Shown here: one piece after another, positions 44,798 through 53,234 of the stretch
How positions within the stretch are numbered: position 1 is the stretch's first letter
Layout of the letters: every line of letters begins with the position of its first letter
Assembly (NCBI GenBank): GCA_040507035.1
Contig: JBEVVR010000026.1
Span: forward strand, 1-64,000
Direction of reading: 5' to 3'
DNA: 64,000 nucleotides
Source: Thiodiazotropha sp040507035
GTDB lineage: Bacteria; Pseudomonadota; Gammaproteobacteria; Chromatiales; Chromatiaceae
Program-made: the position numbers and the translations under genes
Notes under the pieces: model-generated
Told to the model about the DNA's origin: nothing
The model's input: only the letters and a program-made list of their open reading frames with translations
Databases searched by the model: none

Positions 44798-45085
44798 AAG
44801 TCCGCAAATGAACGCGAATAAACGCAAATATTGATCATCAATGTGGGGGGCGGCTTGCCGCACCAAAAACCACAACCATCGTATTAAACCGGCAGAACGG
44901 AGGTGGCTGGTGTAGCTCTTTCGCAGCAGCGGCAGGGATGCCGCGATAGCCCCGTCAGCACACGGATGTGCTGTTGGGGCGGCGGAGAAAGAGCTACACC
45001 AGCCACCGTGACTCTTTCCAGTAAGCCACAACCATCAAAGTGCCAATGTGATTGATCGGTGCGGCAAGCCGCACCCTACACGCTT
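44798..45085. repeat. Mosaic inverted-repeat element, copy B
   Basis: The left end is AAGTCCGCAAATGAACGC followed by another AAACGCAAATA unit (44798-44830), as in copy A. Near each side are halves of the GTGCGGC/GCCGCAC module (about 44849-44865 and 45058-45080). They enclose a third module: a perfect 21-bp inverted repeat (44903-44923 and 44987-45007) that begins GGTGGCTGGTGTAGC. Inside this, GCCCC/GGGGC and AGCACA/TGTGCT stems nest. The right-hand terminal arm is missing. It fills the phhB-ykgJ gap with no coding content. Confidence 0.83.
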
Positions 45086-45089
45086 TAAA

Positions 45090-45983
45090 TTATCGGGACA
45101 TCGCATCCTTCATCTGCTGTACCTGCCTCTGTTGGTGGAGCTCCGCTTCAGCCTCTCTACGCAGCGCCAGGATCTCCTTGCGCTCTTCGATGCGTTGCTC
45201 CGCGGCATTCTCCTTCAGCGCAATGGTGATCTCACCAAACAGCACCTGATTCAGCAGGCGAACGCCGAACCGCAGCAGGGCGAGATCATCTTCTTCCATG
45301 GTTTGGTAAAACGTCTCATCCAGATCGTATGCGGCCCTGAAGGAGTCGCTGAAGACAAAACGACGCAGCCGATCGGTATCATAGGAGCACATAAAGAAGA
45401 ACTGCAGGCTGGTATCGGAGGGGCGGCCGATGCTCGGACCCGCCGATCTCTTCTTCAGTATCAGCTGTAGCCATTCCCGATTGACCTGATCATAGATCTC
45501 GACTGCCTGCTGCTTGCGGTAGTCATCCACGCTGATCTCACGCTGCTCTTCATGCCCCTTGCAGTAATCCTCCTGGATCAGGAAATAACGCGCCTCGTCA
45601 TCCTTGGCACCCGCCTCATGCATTGCCATGTGACCGATCGGGTAGTAGCGGCAGGCCGTGGGACGATCCTTATAGACGCTGCACCCTTCCTCGTTGACAA
45701 ACAGGCAGGCACCATCGTTGTCGGTGCGCAGCTTCACCCCTGGCAAACCATCCCTGTCCATTTCAAACGGTAGGGTATGGTTCTTCAGAAAGTCGGTGAC
45801 ACTGATGCGCAGATGATCTTTCAAGCGAAGGATGTCATATGGGGTCAGCTGTATATCAGCATGCTTACAGCAGGCATTGAAGCAGGAAACACCCTGGTGG
45901 CAGTTGAACTTTACCCTGGCGCCAGACTCAAGCAGAGCGGGAATGAAACTGCTTTTAAAGGGGATATCGAATTTTTCATTCAT
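45090..45983 (-). CDS. YkgJ-family cysteine-cluster protein
   Basis: A 297-residue protein with the zinc- or iron-chelating cysteine cluster of the YkgJ family: CHQGVSCFNACCKHADI, then ACLFVNEEGCSVYKDRP and TACRYYPIG. The C-terminal part is helical and highly charged and has no recognised domain. It starts 28 bases after the aprA stop codon in the same direction, so it is probably in the aprBA transcript. A part in cluster assembly or in maturation of the reductase is a reasonable inference, not shown. Confidence 0.87.
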   Translation of the reverse strand: MNEKFDIPFKSSFIPALLESGARVKFNCHQGVSCFNACCKHADIQLTPYDILRLKDHLRISVTDFLKNHTLPFEMDRDGLPGVKLRTDNDGACLFVNEEGCSVYKDRPTACRYYPIGHMAMHEAGAKDDEARYFLIQEDYCKGHEEQREISVDDYRKQQAVEIYDQVNREWLQLILKKRSAGPSIGRPSDTSLQFFFMCSYDTDRLRRFVFSDSFRAAYDLDETFYQTMEEDDLALLRFGVRLLNQVLFGEITIALKENAAEQRIEERKEILALRREAEAELHQQRQVQQMKDAMSR

Positions 45984-46011
45984 GGCACGTCTCCGCCAGG
46001 TCTATCAAGTA

Positions 46012-47997
46012 CTACTTGAACAGCTTGGACTTGTCGACCAGATCCACATGGGCACGTTTGAAACACTTGTAGGTCTTGGTGTCTTTGTCGTAGACGGAGT
46101 TGACGAAGCACTTCCAGTTCTCTTCATCTATGAAGTTTTTATCCATGCGGTAGTAGTAACCGGGATAACGAGTCTCCTGACGGAACTGAATGTGTTTCAT
46201 GTGGGCTTCAGCAGTCAGGATACGATGATAGTTCTCCCAGGCACGTAGCAGCTCGTGGAGGTCTTTTGCACGCATCTTGAGCGCATCTTCCTTAAGCATC
46301 TCCAGCTTCTGCTCCGCCAGGTTCAGCATATGCTCGTTGGTGGTGTAGTAGGTAGAAACACCGGCAACATACTCATCCATGAGCTTCTGCAGACGGAACT
46401 GCAGCATGCGCGGAGTGATGTAATTGGGATTCACATCGATCGCGGTGCTGTAGTCCTTGTGCTCAAGGTAGTTACGGACCGGCCGGTAGATCTCTTCGAG
46501 CAGGGAATCAACATCGGTGTCCAGCTCAGGGCTGAAGTCCTTGTTGTCGATGACGTACTTAACCATCGCTTTGGCGGCCAGACGGCCTTCGGCATGGGAA
46601 CCGGAAGAGAACTTATGACCGGAAGCGCCGACGCCGTCACCGGCGGTGAACAGACCGAAGAGTGTGGTCATACCACGGTAGCCCCAGTTCCAGCCCCTGG
46701 GCAGATGCTCGGGCACACCATCCATCGCCTCATCGGTAGGCGCACCCACATCCTCCGGCCCGGAGGTCCAGATGCCGCAGCAGCCGGAGTGGGAACCCAG
46801 CAGATAGGGTTCGGTGGGCATCAGCTCTGAGTTCTTCTTCTCGGGTTCGATGTTCTCACCGGCCCAGATCCCGCACTGACTGATGCACATATCCAGAAAA
46901 TCTTCCCAAGCCTCGGCTTCCAGATGTTTGACCTCACGGGGAGAGAGGCTCTCACGCAGGTTGGCGAGTGCAGTGACGGTGTCTATCCAGATGGGTCCTC
47001 TACCTTCACGCAACTCTTTCAACAACAGGTGGTTACGCAAGCAGGATGCGGGAACGGCCGCCTGACCGTAAGGGGGATAGTCGGCCAGCAGCTCCTTGTT
47101 GCGTTCGATGTAGCTCTCACCAAGGGCGTTGGTCGCTTTGGCCTTGAAAAGTAAAAACCAGGCACCGACAGGACCATAACCGTCTTTGAAACGGGTCGGT
47201 ACGAAGCGATTCTCCATCATGGTCAGCTCGGCACCGGCTTCGGCAGCCATGGCGTAGGTGGAACCCGCGTTCCAGACCGGGTACCAGGCACGGCCCTGCC
47301 CCTCACCCACGGAACGGGGACGGAATATGTTGACACAACCACCAGCGGCCAACAGGATCGCCTTTGCCTTGTAGATATAGAACTTGTGCTCACGCAGGGA
47401 GAAGCCGACGGCTCCGGCAATACGCTTGGGGTCGTTCTTGTCGTTGACCAGCCTGACGATGAAGACATGCTCCCGAATGTTGTCCATGCCCAGTGCCTTC
47501 TTCGCCGCCTCGGCGACAATCCACTTGTAGGACTCACCATTGATCATGATCTGCCATTTACCGGAACGTACCGGCTTGCCGCCGTCTTTGAGGGAAGGCA
47601 TACCTTTTGAACCGTCGTGACGCTCACCCTGTTCATCGGTCTTCCAGATCGGCAACCCCCACTCTTCGAACAGATGAACGGATTCGTCAACGTGACGGCC
47701 CAGATCATAGGTCAGGTCGTCGCGGGTGATACCCATCAGGTCGTTGGAGACCATGCGGGCATAATCGGCGGGATCCTGCTCCGAACCGATGTAGGTATTG
47801 ATAGCGGAGAGACCCTGAGCCCCAGCACCGGACCGATCTATCGCGGCCTTGTCGACCAGCTTTACGGTGATGTCGCCACCGGCAGCCCGCACCCAGGGAA
47901 CGATCTCATAGGCAGCACCGCAACAGGCCATACCACCACCGATGAGGAGGATGTCCACCTCTTCCTGGACCACTTCCGGATTTCCGAACTCAGCCAT
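46012..47997 (-). CDS. aprA: Adenylylsulfate reductase alpha subunit
   Basis: A 661-residue FAD-binding catalytic subunit. In sulfur oxidisers it runs in reverse, making APS from sulfite and AMP. Seen: the FAD-binding GGGMACCGAAYE near the N-terminus, DRSGAGAQGLSAIN, the active-site region MENRFVPTRFKDGYGPVGAW, and GAGDGVGASGH-type flavin motif (AGDGVGASGHKFSSGSHAEG). The length matches known AprA. aprB lies directly upstream with a 47-base gap and a YkgJ gene directly downstream. Whether the enzyme is of the oxidative type needs a phylogeny, but no dissimilatory sulfate-reduction genes are in view. Confidence 0.97.
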   Translation of the reverse strand: MAEFGNPEVVQEEVDILLIGGGMACCGAAYEIVPWVRAAGGDITVKLVDKAAIDRSGAGAQGLSAINTYIGSEQDPADYARMVSNDLMGITRDDLTYDLGRHVDESVHLFEEWGLPIWKTDEQGERHDGSKGMPSLKDGGKPVRSGKWQIMINGESYKWIVAEAAKKALGMDNIREHVFIVRLVNDKNDPKRIAGAVGFSLREHKFYIYKAKAILLAAGGCVNIFRPRSVGEGQGRAWYPVWNAGSTYAMAAEAGAELTMMENRFVPTRFKDGYGPVGAWFLLFKAKATNALGESYIERNKELLADYPPYGQAAVPASCLRNHLLLKELREGRGPIWIDTVTALANLRESLSPREVKHLEAEAWEDFLDMCISQCGIWAGENIEPEKKNSELMPTEPYLLGSHSGCCGIWTSGPEDVGAPTDEAMDGVPEHLPRGWNWGYRGMTTLFGLFTAGDGVGASGHKFSSGSHAEGRLAAKAMVKYVIDNKDFSPELDTDVDSLLEEIYRPVRNYLEHKDYSTAIDVNPNYITPRMLQFRLQKLMDEYVAGVSTYYTTNEHMLNLAEQKLEMLKEDALKMRAKDLHELLRAWENYHRILTAEAHMKHIQFRQETRYPGYYYRMDKNFIDEENWKCFVNSVYDKDTKTYKCFKRAHVDLVDKSKLFK

Positions 47998-48044
47998 GCT
48001 AAATACCTCAAATGCGATTAGTTTCTAAATCAGGCTGAATCCGG

Positions 48045-48518
48045 TCACTTACGGATCAACTCGCTGGCATCACCGGCACGGAAACCCTTCTGCTCATTGT
48101 GATTGAAAAAACCGGCCTCGCCGATCTTTGAGATATCGGCAGCAGGCTTACCGGCGTAGGGATCGATGGAACCCTCGGGGGTGGTGCGAATCGGGAACTT
48201 GAAGCGCTTCATGGTGCCGTTGCGGAACTTGATGGTCCACAGGATGGAATCGCTACCCCGTAGAGGCTGCACAGATCCCCCCAGTGGTACGATATCGGCG
48301 TAGCCACGCACCTCGATGGCCTGTTGAGGGCAGATCTTGACGCAGGAGTAGCACTCCCAGCACTGCTCAGGCTCCTGGTTGAACGACTTCAAGGCATGAC
48401 CGGTCTCAGAGCCGTCTTCATCCAGCTTCATCAGGTCGTGAGGACAGATATACACGCAAGCTGTGGTGTGCTGCCCCTTGCAGCCATCGCACTTCTCAGT
48501 ACGCACAAATGTAGGCAT
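48045..48518 (-). CDS. aprB: Adenylylsulfate reductase beta subunit
   Basis: A 157-residue ferredoxin-like subunit that shuttles electrons to or from AprA. Two [4Fe-4S] clusters are indicated by CDGCKGQHTTACVYICP and CWECYSCVKICP. The C-terminal tail wraps around AprA in known structures, and a comparable extension is present (FRNGTMKRFKFPIRTTPEGS). It is the first gene of the aprBA-ykgJ unit. The 240-base gap upstream, divergent from the thioredoxin-like gene, should contain the promoter. Confidence 0.97.
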   Translation of the reverse strand: MPTFVRTEKCDGCKGQHTTACVYICPHDLMKLDEDGSETGHALKSFNQEPEQCWECYSCVKICPQQAIEVRGYADIVPLGGSVQPLRGSDSILWTIKFRNGTMKRFKFPIRTTPEGSIDPYAGKPAADISKIGEAGFFNHNEQKGFRAGDASELIRK

Positions 48519-48758
48519 GATGTTTATCTCCCAGATTTCACTGCAGTCTATCTGTCGCCGCGGGATGCCAGGATATTTGAAGGGTCATTTTATCCCTTGC
48601 CTATTCCTAGCCCCCTGAATAGAGGGGACTATCCTAAGGGAGATATGCATTATCTGCCAATCCTTCTGTTTTTCAGGCTGGATAGGGCACCCACAACCCA
48701 CACCAAGGCTTGCACAACGGTCCTATTTCGCTAAAGTGACGCTTTTCGAATTCTGCTC

Positions 48759-49415
48759 ATGAGTATAAAACAAGCCCCGGATGCCCTACTCCTGCTGGCT
48801 AGCGGTTGTGCCCACTGTCCCGCGGTACTGCAAGGCCTGAGCGACCTGCTGAAGCAGGGAAAAATCGGCCGCCTCGAGGCAGTGAATGTGGCCGAACACC
48901 CGGAAGTGGCCCGGCGTCTGGGTACCCGAAGTGTGCCCTGGACGAGAATCGGGCGTTTTGAGCTGGAAGGGGTCCTCACCCCCGGCGAGCTTGAACATTG
49001 GTGTGAACTCGCAGGCGGGGATGCAGGTACCGGCAGCTATTTCAGTCATCTCCTGGAGACCCAGCGCGCAGACCGGGTGGTCGCCTGGTTGCAGCAAGAC
49101 CCAGAGACGATCCACGACCTGTTGAGCCTGCTCGAACAACCTGAGACCCCGATGGCGGTACGTATCGGCATCGGTGTGGTCGCCGAAGAGTTGCAGGGAT
49201 CACCTCTATGGCAATCGGCACTCAAGGACCTGCTCCAGCTGGCACAATCCACGGATCCCGCGCTGCGGGCCGATGCCGCGCACTATCTGGGTCTGACCCA
49301 TTGCAACGCCGCAGCTAAAGCCCTGCGGGGTATGGCCGACGATAACCACCCCGATGTCAGAGAGATCGCCACCGAATCACTTGAGCTATTGCAACGGGAG
49401 AACACCGATGGATAA
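48759..49415 (+). CDS. Thioredoxin-fold plus HEAT-repeat-like protein
   Basis: A 218-residue protein. The first 85 residues look like a thioredoxin/glutaredoxin fold with a redox motif SGCAHCPAV (Cys-x-x-Cys) and the cis-proline region TRSVPWTRIGRFEL. The second half has helical repeats (LRADAAHYLGL, AAKALRGMADD, HPDVREIATESLELL) of the HEAT/PBS type. It may be a redox-active adaptor. It is divergent from aprB and overlaps the following gene by eight bases, at the head of a tightly packed five-gene run. Confidence 0.8.
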   Translation: MSIKQAPDALLLLASGCAHCPAVLQGLSDLLKQGKIGRLEAVNVAEHPEVARRLGTRSVPWTRIGRFELEGVLTPGELEHWCELAGGDAGTGSYFSHLLETQRADRVVAWLQQDPETIHDLLSLLEQPETPMAVRIGIGVVAEELQGSPLWQSALKDLLQLAQSTDPALRADAAHYLGLTHCNAAAKALRGMADDNHPDVREIATESLELLQRENTDG

Positions 49416-49959
49416 GCGAGCGCAGATTCTGGCGGTGCATGCCGCCTTCATTAATCAGGTCGTGCTCAGCGGTAGCGACCCGGACCGCAAAGGGGAGTTT
49501 GATCAGCTCATGGCGATGGCAAAAGAGCATGGCTGGGATGCCCTTGTCACGGTTATGCAAAAGATCTTTACTCAAGGCCGCCGAGACATCGAATTGTTGA
49601 ACAACCTGGACGAGGAGGATCAGGTAATCATCGAGGCGATTCTACGCGGGCTGCAGGATCCCTCCAGCCTACCGGATCCCAATCAGAAACCCGATCCCGC
49701 CATGGCCGCACCCGGGCTTGCCTCGATGATCCATGCCGCCGGCAGCGGCAATGCCCAGGCACTACAGATCATTGCCGAGATGGCTGATCAGATGAGCAAA
49801 GTCGGCGGCCCCATGACCCGGCTGGCTGCGGTGATACGCCCCCTGATCGACGGCGAGCGGGATCCCGAACTGCTGTGCAAACGTATGGACAGCAAGACCG
49901 AGTCGATGGTCATGGGTATTCTCGATGAACTCAGACGCCTTGAGGAGGGGGAAGAGTAA
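49408..49959 (+). CDS. Helical hypothetical protein
   Basis: A 183-residue, probably all-helical acidic protein with no signal peptide and no recognised domain. Features are DEEDQVIIEAILRGLQDP, a proline-rich linker near residue 90, and an acidic C-terminus (ELRRLEEGEE). The ATG at 49408 with a GGGAG upstream overlaps the end of the thioredoxin/HEAT gene, and its own stop overlaps the next start. The coupling suggests a shared task with the redox protein. Function unknown. Confidence 0.75.
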   Translation: MDKRAQILAVHAAFINQVVLSGSDPDRKGEFDQLMAMAKEHGWDALVTVMQKIFTQGRRDIELLNNLDEEDQVIIEAILRGLQDPSSLPDPNQKPDPAMAAPGLASMIHAAGSGNAQALQIIAEMADQMSKVGGPMTRLAAVIRPLIDGERDPELLCKRMDSKTESMVMGILDELRRLEEGEE

Positions 49960-50333
49960 TGGCACGGATTTTCCTGATTCTCGCCGCCATCAGCGGTATG
50001 CTGCTGGTGATTCTCGGGGCCTTTGGCGCCCACGCCCTGGAGACGCGACTGCCACCCGGCCACATGATCTGGTGGCAGAAAGCGGTCAACTACCAGGGCC
50101 TCCATACCCTGGCCCTGTTTGGCTGCGGACTTCTCGCTCTGCACCATCCGAGCCGTAGCCTGAATATCGCCGGATGGCTCTTTTTCAGCGGTATCCTGCT
50201 CTTCTCCGGCAGCCTCTACATCATGACAATCAGCGACCTACGCGGCCTGGGGATGGTGACACCCTTTGGCGGCACTGCCTTTATCGCCGGTTGGCTCGCC
50301 CTGGCAATCGCCGCATGGCGCCTGCCACGCTGA
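49959..50333 (+). CDS. DUF423 membrane protein
   Basis: A 124-residue protein with four hydrophobic helices, of the DUF423/YgdD family. Typical segments are LVILGAFGAHALE at the N-terminus and YQGLHTLALF in the middle, with MVTPFGGTAFIAGW near the C-terminus. The function of the family is unknown. It overlaps its neighbours by one base on each side (TAATG and TGATG), within the five-gene run. Confidence 0.9.
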   Translation: MARIFLILAAISGMLLVILGAFGAHALETRLPPGHMIWWQKAVNYQGLHTLALFGCGLLALHHPSRSLNIAGWLFFSGILLFSGSLYIMTISDLRGLGMVTPFGGTAFIAGWLALAIAAWRLPR

Positions 50334-51268
50334 TGTCGTTAACAGACTTTGCCAACCGGCTGCGCAAGAACCAACGCCATTGGAAGAGATGGGCGCGGCG
50401 GCGCGACATCGGTTGTTATCGCCTCTATGACCGGGAGATCCCTGAATTTCCCCTGGCTGTCGACTGGTATCAGGGCGAGGTCCATGCCCAGCTCTTTGCC
50501 CGCAAGGGCCGGGAGACCCTGGCGGCATCAGAGGAGGAGGCAATTGGCGAGGCGATCTGCGAGGCACTGGAGATACCCGCTTCGGCACTCGCCTTCAAGA
50601 CCCGGCAGCGACAGCGTGGACTGGCTCAATATGAAAAGACCGGTAAACCGGGCAGGAGAAGCCTGGTCAGTGAAGGCGGGCTGACCTTCGAGGTCGATCT
50701 CCACAGCTATCTCGACACCGGACTCTTTCTCGACCATCGCGAGACCCGCACCCTGATCCGCCAGCGCGCCAAGGGTAAACGCATGCTCAATCTGTTTGCC
50801 TATACCGGCAGCTTTTCCGTCCATGCCGCGGCGGGGGGCGCCCTGGCCACCACCAGCGTGGACCTCTCCAACACCTATCTGAACTGGACTCGGCGCAACC
50901 TGGATCTCAACGGCTTCAGCGGGGATCAGCACCAATTGATGCGCTCCGATGTGGCTGAGTTTCTGCAACGGGCAAGGCGTGAAAGGAGGGTATACGGCCT
51001 CATCGTCCTCGATCCGCCCAGCTTTTCCAACTCCAAGAAGATGCTGGAGACCCTCGATCTGCAGCGTGATCACCAACAGCTGATCGAGGCCTGCCTGGAT
51101 CTGCTGACACCCAATGGCGAACTCTACTTTTCCACCAACAAACGCCGCTTCAAGCTCGATCCCGGACTGGCCTCTCGACCCGGTTGCGAAGAGATCACCC
51201 ATCAGACCCTGGCCGACGACTTCAAGCGCCACCCGGCTCACCGATGCTGGATATTGCGTCAGACCTAA
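50333..51268 (+). CDS. RlmK-like 23S rRNA methyltransferase (free-standing)
   Basis: A 311-residue SAM-dependent methyltransferase that matches the C-terminal half (RlmK) of the fused Escherichia coli RlmKL. Shared segments are NRLRKNQRHWKRWAR, CYRLYDREIPEF, LDTGLFLDHRETR, LNLFAYTGSFSVHAA (SAM-binding), LDPPSFSNSKKM (catalytic loop) and FSTNKRRFKLD. RlmK makes m7G2069 in 23S rRNA. The RlmL half is absent here. The ATG overlaps the preceding stop codon. Confidence 0.85.
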   Translation: MSLTDFANRLRKNQRHWKRWARRRDIGCYRLYDREIPEFPLAVDWYQGEVHAQLFARKGRETLAASEEEAIGEAICEALEIPASALAFKTRQRQRGLAQYEKTGKPGRRSLVSEGGLTFEVDLHSYLDTGLFLDHRETRTLIRQRAKGKRMLNLFAYTGSFSVHAAAGGALATTSVDLSNTYLNWTRRNLDLNGFSGDQHQLMRSDVAEFLQRARRERRVYGLIVLDPPSFSNSKKMLETLDLQRDHQQLIEACLDLLTPNGELYFSTNKRRFKLDPGLASRPGCEEITHQTLADDFKRHPAHRCWILRQT

Positions 51269-51696
51269 CCATCTCCGGAGGACCCCTTGGGCTCTTTGTC
51301 GGCAGCTTTCTCGCCTCCACACTGCTGCCGGGGGGCTCCGAGGCATTGTTGCTATGGGAGCTGCAGCAGACCCCGGATCGGGCTGGACTGTTATGGTGTG
51401 TGGCCACCCTTGGCAACACCCTTGGCGGGCTTAGCAGTTGGTTAATCGGCTGCTGGCTGGCACGCCGCTTTCCTAACAGAGGCCTGAGTAAAGAACGCCA
51501 ACGACAAGCACTTCAGCGTGTGGCCCGATACGGTTCGCCCGTACTGCTCCTCTCCTGGCTGCCCTTGATCGGTGATCCCCTCTGCCTCGCCGCCGGCTGG
51601 AGCGGTGTCAGGCTGCTCCCGGCCACCCTCTACATCGGCATAGGTAAGGCGCTGCGCTACGGCTTGCTGGTGGGGGCCTTTGGGAGTCTTGCATAG
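51244..51696 (+). CDS. YqaA/DedA-like membrane protein
   Basis: A 150-residue membrane protein resembling YqaA, a small DedA/SNARE-associated protein. Segments are LLPGGSEALLL, GNTLGGLSSWLIG and LLLSWLPLIGDPLCLAAGW, the latter typical of the DedA re-entrant region. The family is connected with lipid scrambling and membrane homeostasis. It begins 25 bases before the end of the RlmK-like gene, ending the overlapping run. Confidence 0.87.
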   Translation: MLDIASDLTISGGPLGLFVGSFLASTLLPGGSEALLLWELQQTPDRAGLLWCVATLGNTLGGLSSWLIGCWLARRFPNRGLSKERQRQALQRVARYGSPVLLLSWLPLIGDPLCLAAGWSGVRLLPATLYIGIGKALRYGLLVGAFGSLA

Positions 51697-51766
51697 CAGC
51701 TCAGTTTCAGATGCGTTTTAAACTATAAAAAGTCTTGAGTTTTCGCAGTCAGCCTTTGATACCCGA

Positions 51767-53218
51767 CTACTTTCGCCAAAATGCCGGGGTCAGCAGCACC
51801 AGCAGGGTGAAGATCTCCAGGCGACCCAGAAGCATGGCGAAACAGAGGATCCACTTCGCAGGATCGTTTAGATTGGCGTAGTTTGCACCCACATCCGCCA
51901 GCCCCGGCCCCAGGTTATTGATACTGGCCGCCACCGCCGAGAACGAGGTCATCAGATCGAGTCCGGTGGAGGCAAGAGCCAGGTACATGACACCGAAGCT
52001 GGCCACGTAGAGGGCGAAGAATCCCCATACCGCTTCAACCACCCGCCAGGGTATGGTCTTGGTGCCGATGCGGATCGGGATCTCGGCATTGGGGTGGATC
52101 AGGCGGTTGATCTCACGTACCCCCTGTTTGATGAGGAGGAGAAATCGAATCACCTTGATCCCTCCGCCGGTGGAACCCGCGCAACCGCCGATAAAACTCG
52201 CGAAGAGCAGCAGGATGGTGATGAATCCAGGCCAGAGTGAATAGTCGGCGGTGGTAAAACCGGTTGTGGTTCCAATCGATACGGCCTGAAACAGGCCGCG
52301 GATAATCGCCTCGCTCCAGTTACCGTAGACCCCCATGAAGTAGAGTGCAGCGGAAACAATGCAGATCACCACCGTTAGGGTAACGACATAACCGCGGAAC
52401 TCCGGATCCTCGAAGTAGGTGCGCAGAGATCGCCGCCGCAGGGCGAGGAAGTGGAGGGCGAAGTTGGCCCCGGAGAGCAGCATGAAGATCACCGCGATCA
52501 TCTCGATCAGGGTACTGTCATAAAAGCCGATGCTCTCATCATGGGTGGAGAAACCGCCGATCGCCACCGTGGAGAAGGCGTGTCCCATGGCGTCGAAGGG
52601 TTTCATACCGGCCAACCAATAGGCAAGCATGCAGCTGAGGGTCAGGCCCAGATAGATATACCAAAGCGCCTTGGCGGTCTCGGTTATCCGCGGGGTCAAC
52701 TTATTGTCTTTCACCGGCCCGGGGGTCTCGGCGCGATAGAGCTGCATGCCACCGATCCCCAGCATCGGCAGTACAGCCACCGCCAAGACAATGATTCCCA
52801 TACCACCCAACCACTGCAGTTGCTGACGGTAGTAGAGAATCGAGACCGGTAGCTCATCGATGCCGACGATCACTGTGGCACCGGTGGTGGTGAGTCCGGA
52901 GATCGACTCGAACACCGCATCGGTGACATTCATATGGTGGCTTTCCGCAAACAGAAAAGGCAAGGCGCCGGTGAGACCCAGCACGCCCCAGAACATCACC
53001 ACCACCAGGAATCCATCGCGTACCCGCAGATCCTGCCTACGATTGCGCACCGGCGCCCAGAACGCCAAGCCGAGCCCCAGGGTGAGGACGAAGGCATCGG
53101 TAAAGCCTACCAGGGCGCCGTCACCGGTCCACATGGAAATCCCGAGGGGAGGCAGCATGGTGAGACTGAACACCATCAGTAGCACACCCAGGATTCGTTG
53201 AACCACAAACAGATGCAT
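51767..53218 (-). CDS. trkH: Trk-type potassium uptake channel subunit TrkH
   Basis: A 483-residue membrane protein with about ten helices and the four selectivity-filter-like P loops of TrkH (for example ESISGLTTTGATV, FSTVAIGGFSTHD, GTTTGFTTADY and FSAVAASINNLGPG). A positively charged GGCAGSTGGGIKVIR segment is the gating loop. It transports K+ under control of the nucleotide-binding TrkA. The gap to trkA is 16 bases, indicating an operon with trkA first. Confidence 0.95.
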   Translation of the reverse strand: MHLFVVQRILGVLLMVFSLTMLPPLGISMWTGDGALVGFTDAFVLTLGLGLAFWAPVRNRRQDLRVRDGFLVVVMFWGVLGLTGALPFLFAESHHMNVTDAVFESISGLTTTGATVIVGIDELPVSILYYRQQLQWLGGMGIIVLAVAVLPMLGIGGMQLYRAETPGPVKDNKLTPRITETAKALWYIYLGLTLSCMLAYWLAGMKPFDAMGHAFSTVAIGGFSTHDESIGFYDSTLIEMIAVIFMLLSGANFALHFLALRRRSLRTYFEDPEFRGYVVTLTVVICIVSAALYFMGVYGNWSEAIIRGLFQAVSIGTTTGFTTADYSLWPGFITILLLFASFIGGCAGSTGGGIKVIRFLLLIKQGVREINRLIHPNAEIPIRIGTKTIPWRVVEAVWGFFALYVASFGVMYLALASTGLDLMTSFSAVAASINNLGPGLADVGANYANLNDPAKWILCFAMLLGRLEIFTLLVLLTPAFWRK

Positions 53219-53234
53219 AATCGATATTCCTGCT

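Noticed and set aside
44798..45085. CRISPR array
   Set aside because: Repeats are inverted and nested, not direct and regularly spaced, and no cas gene is near.
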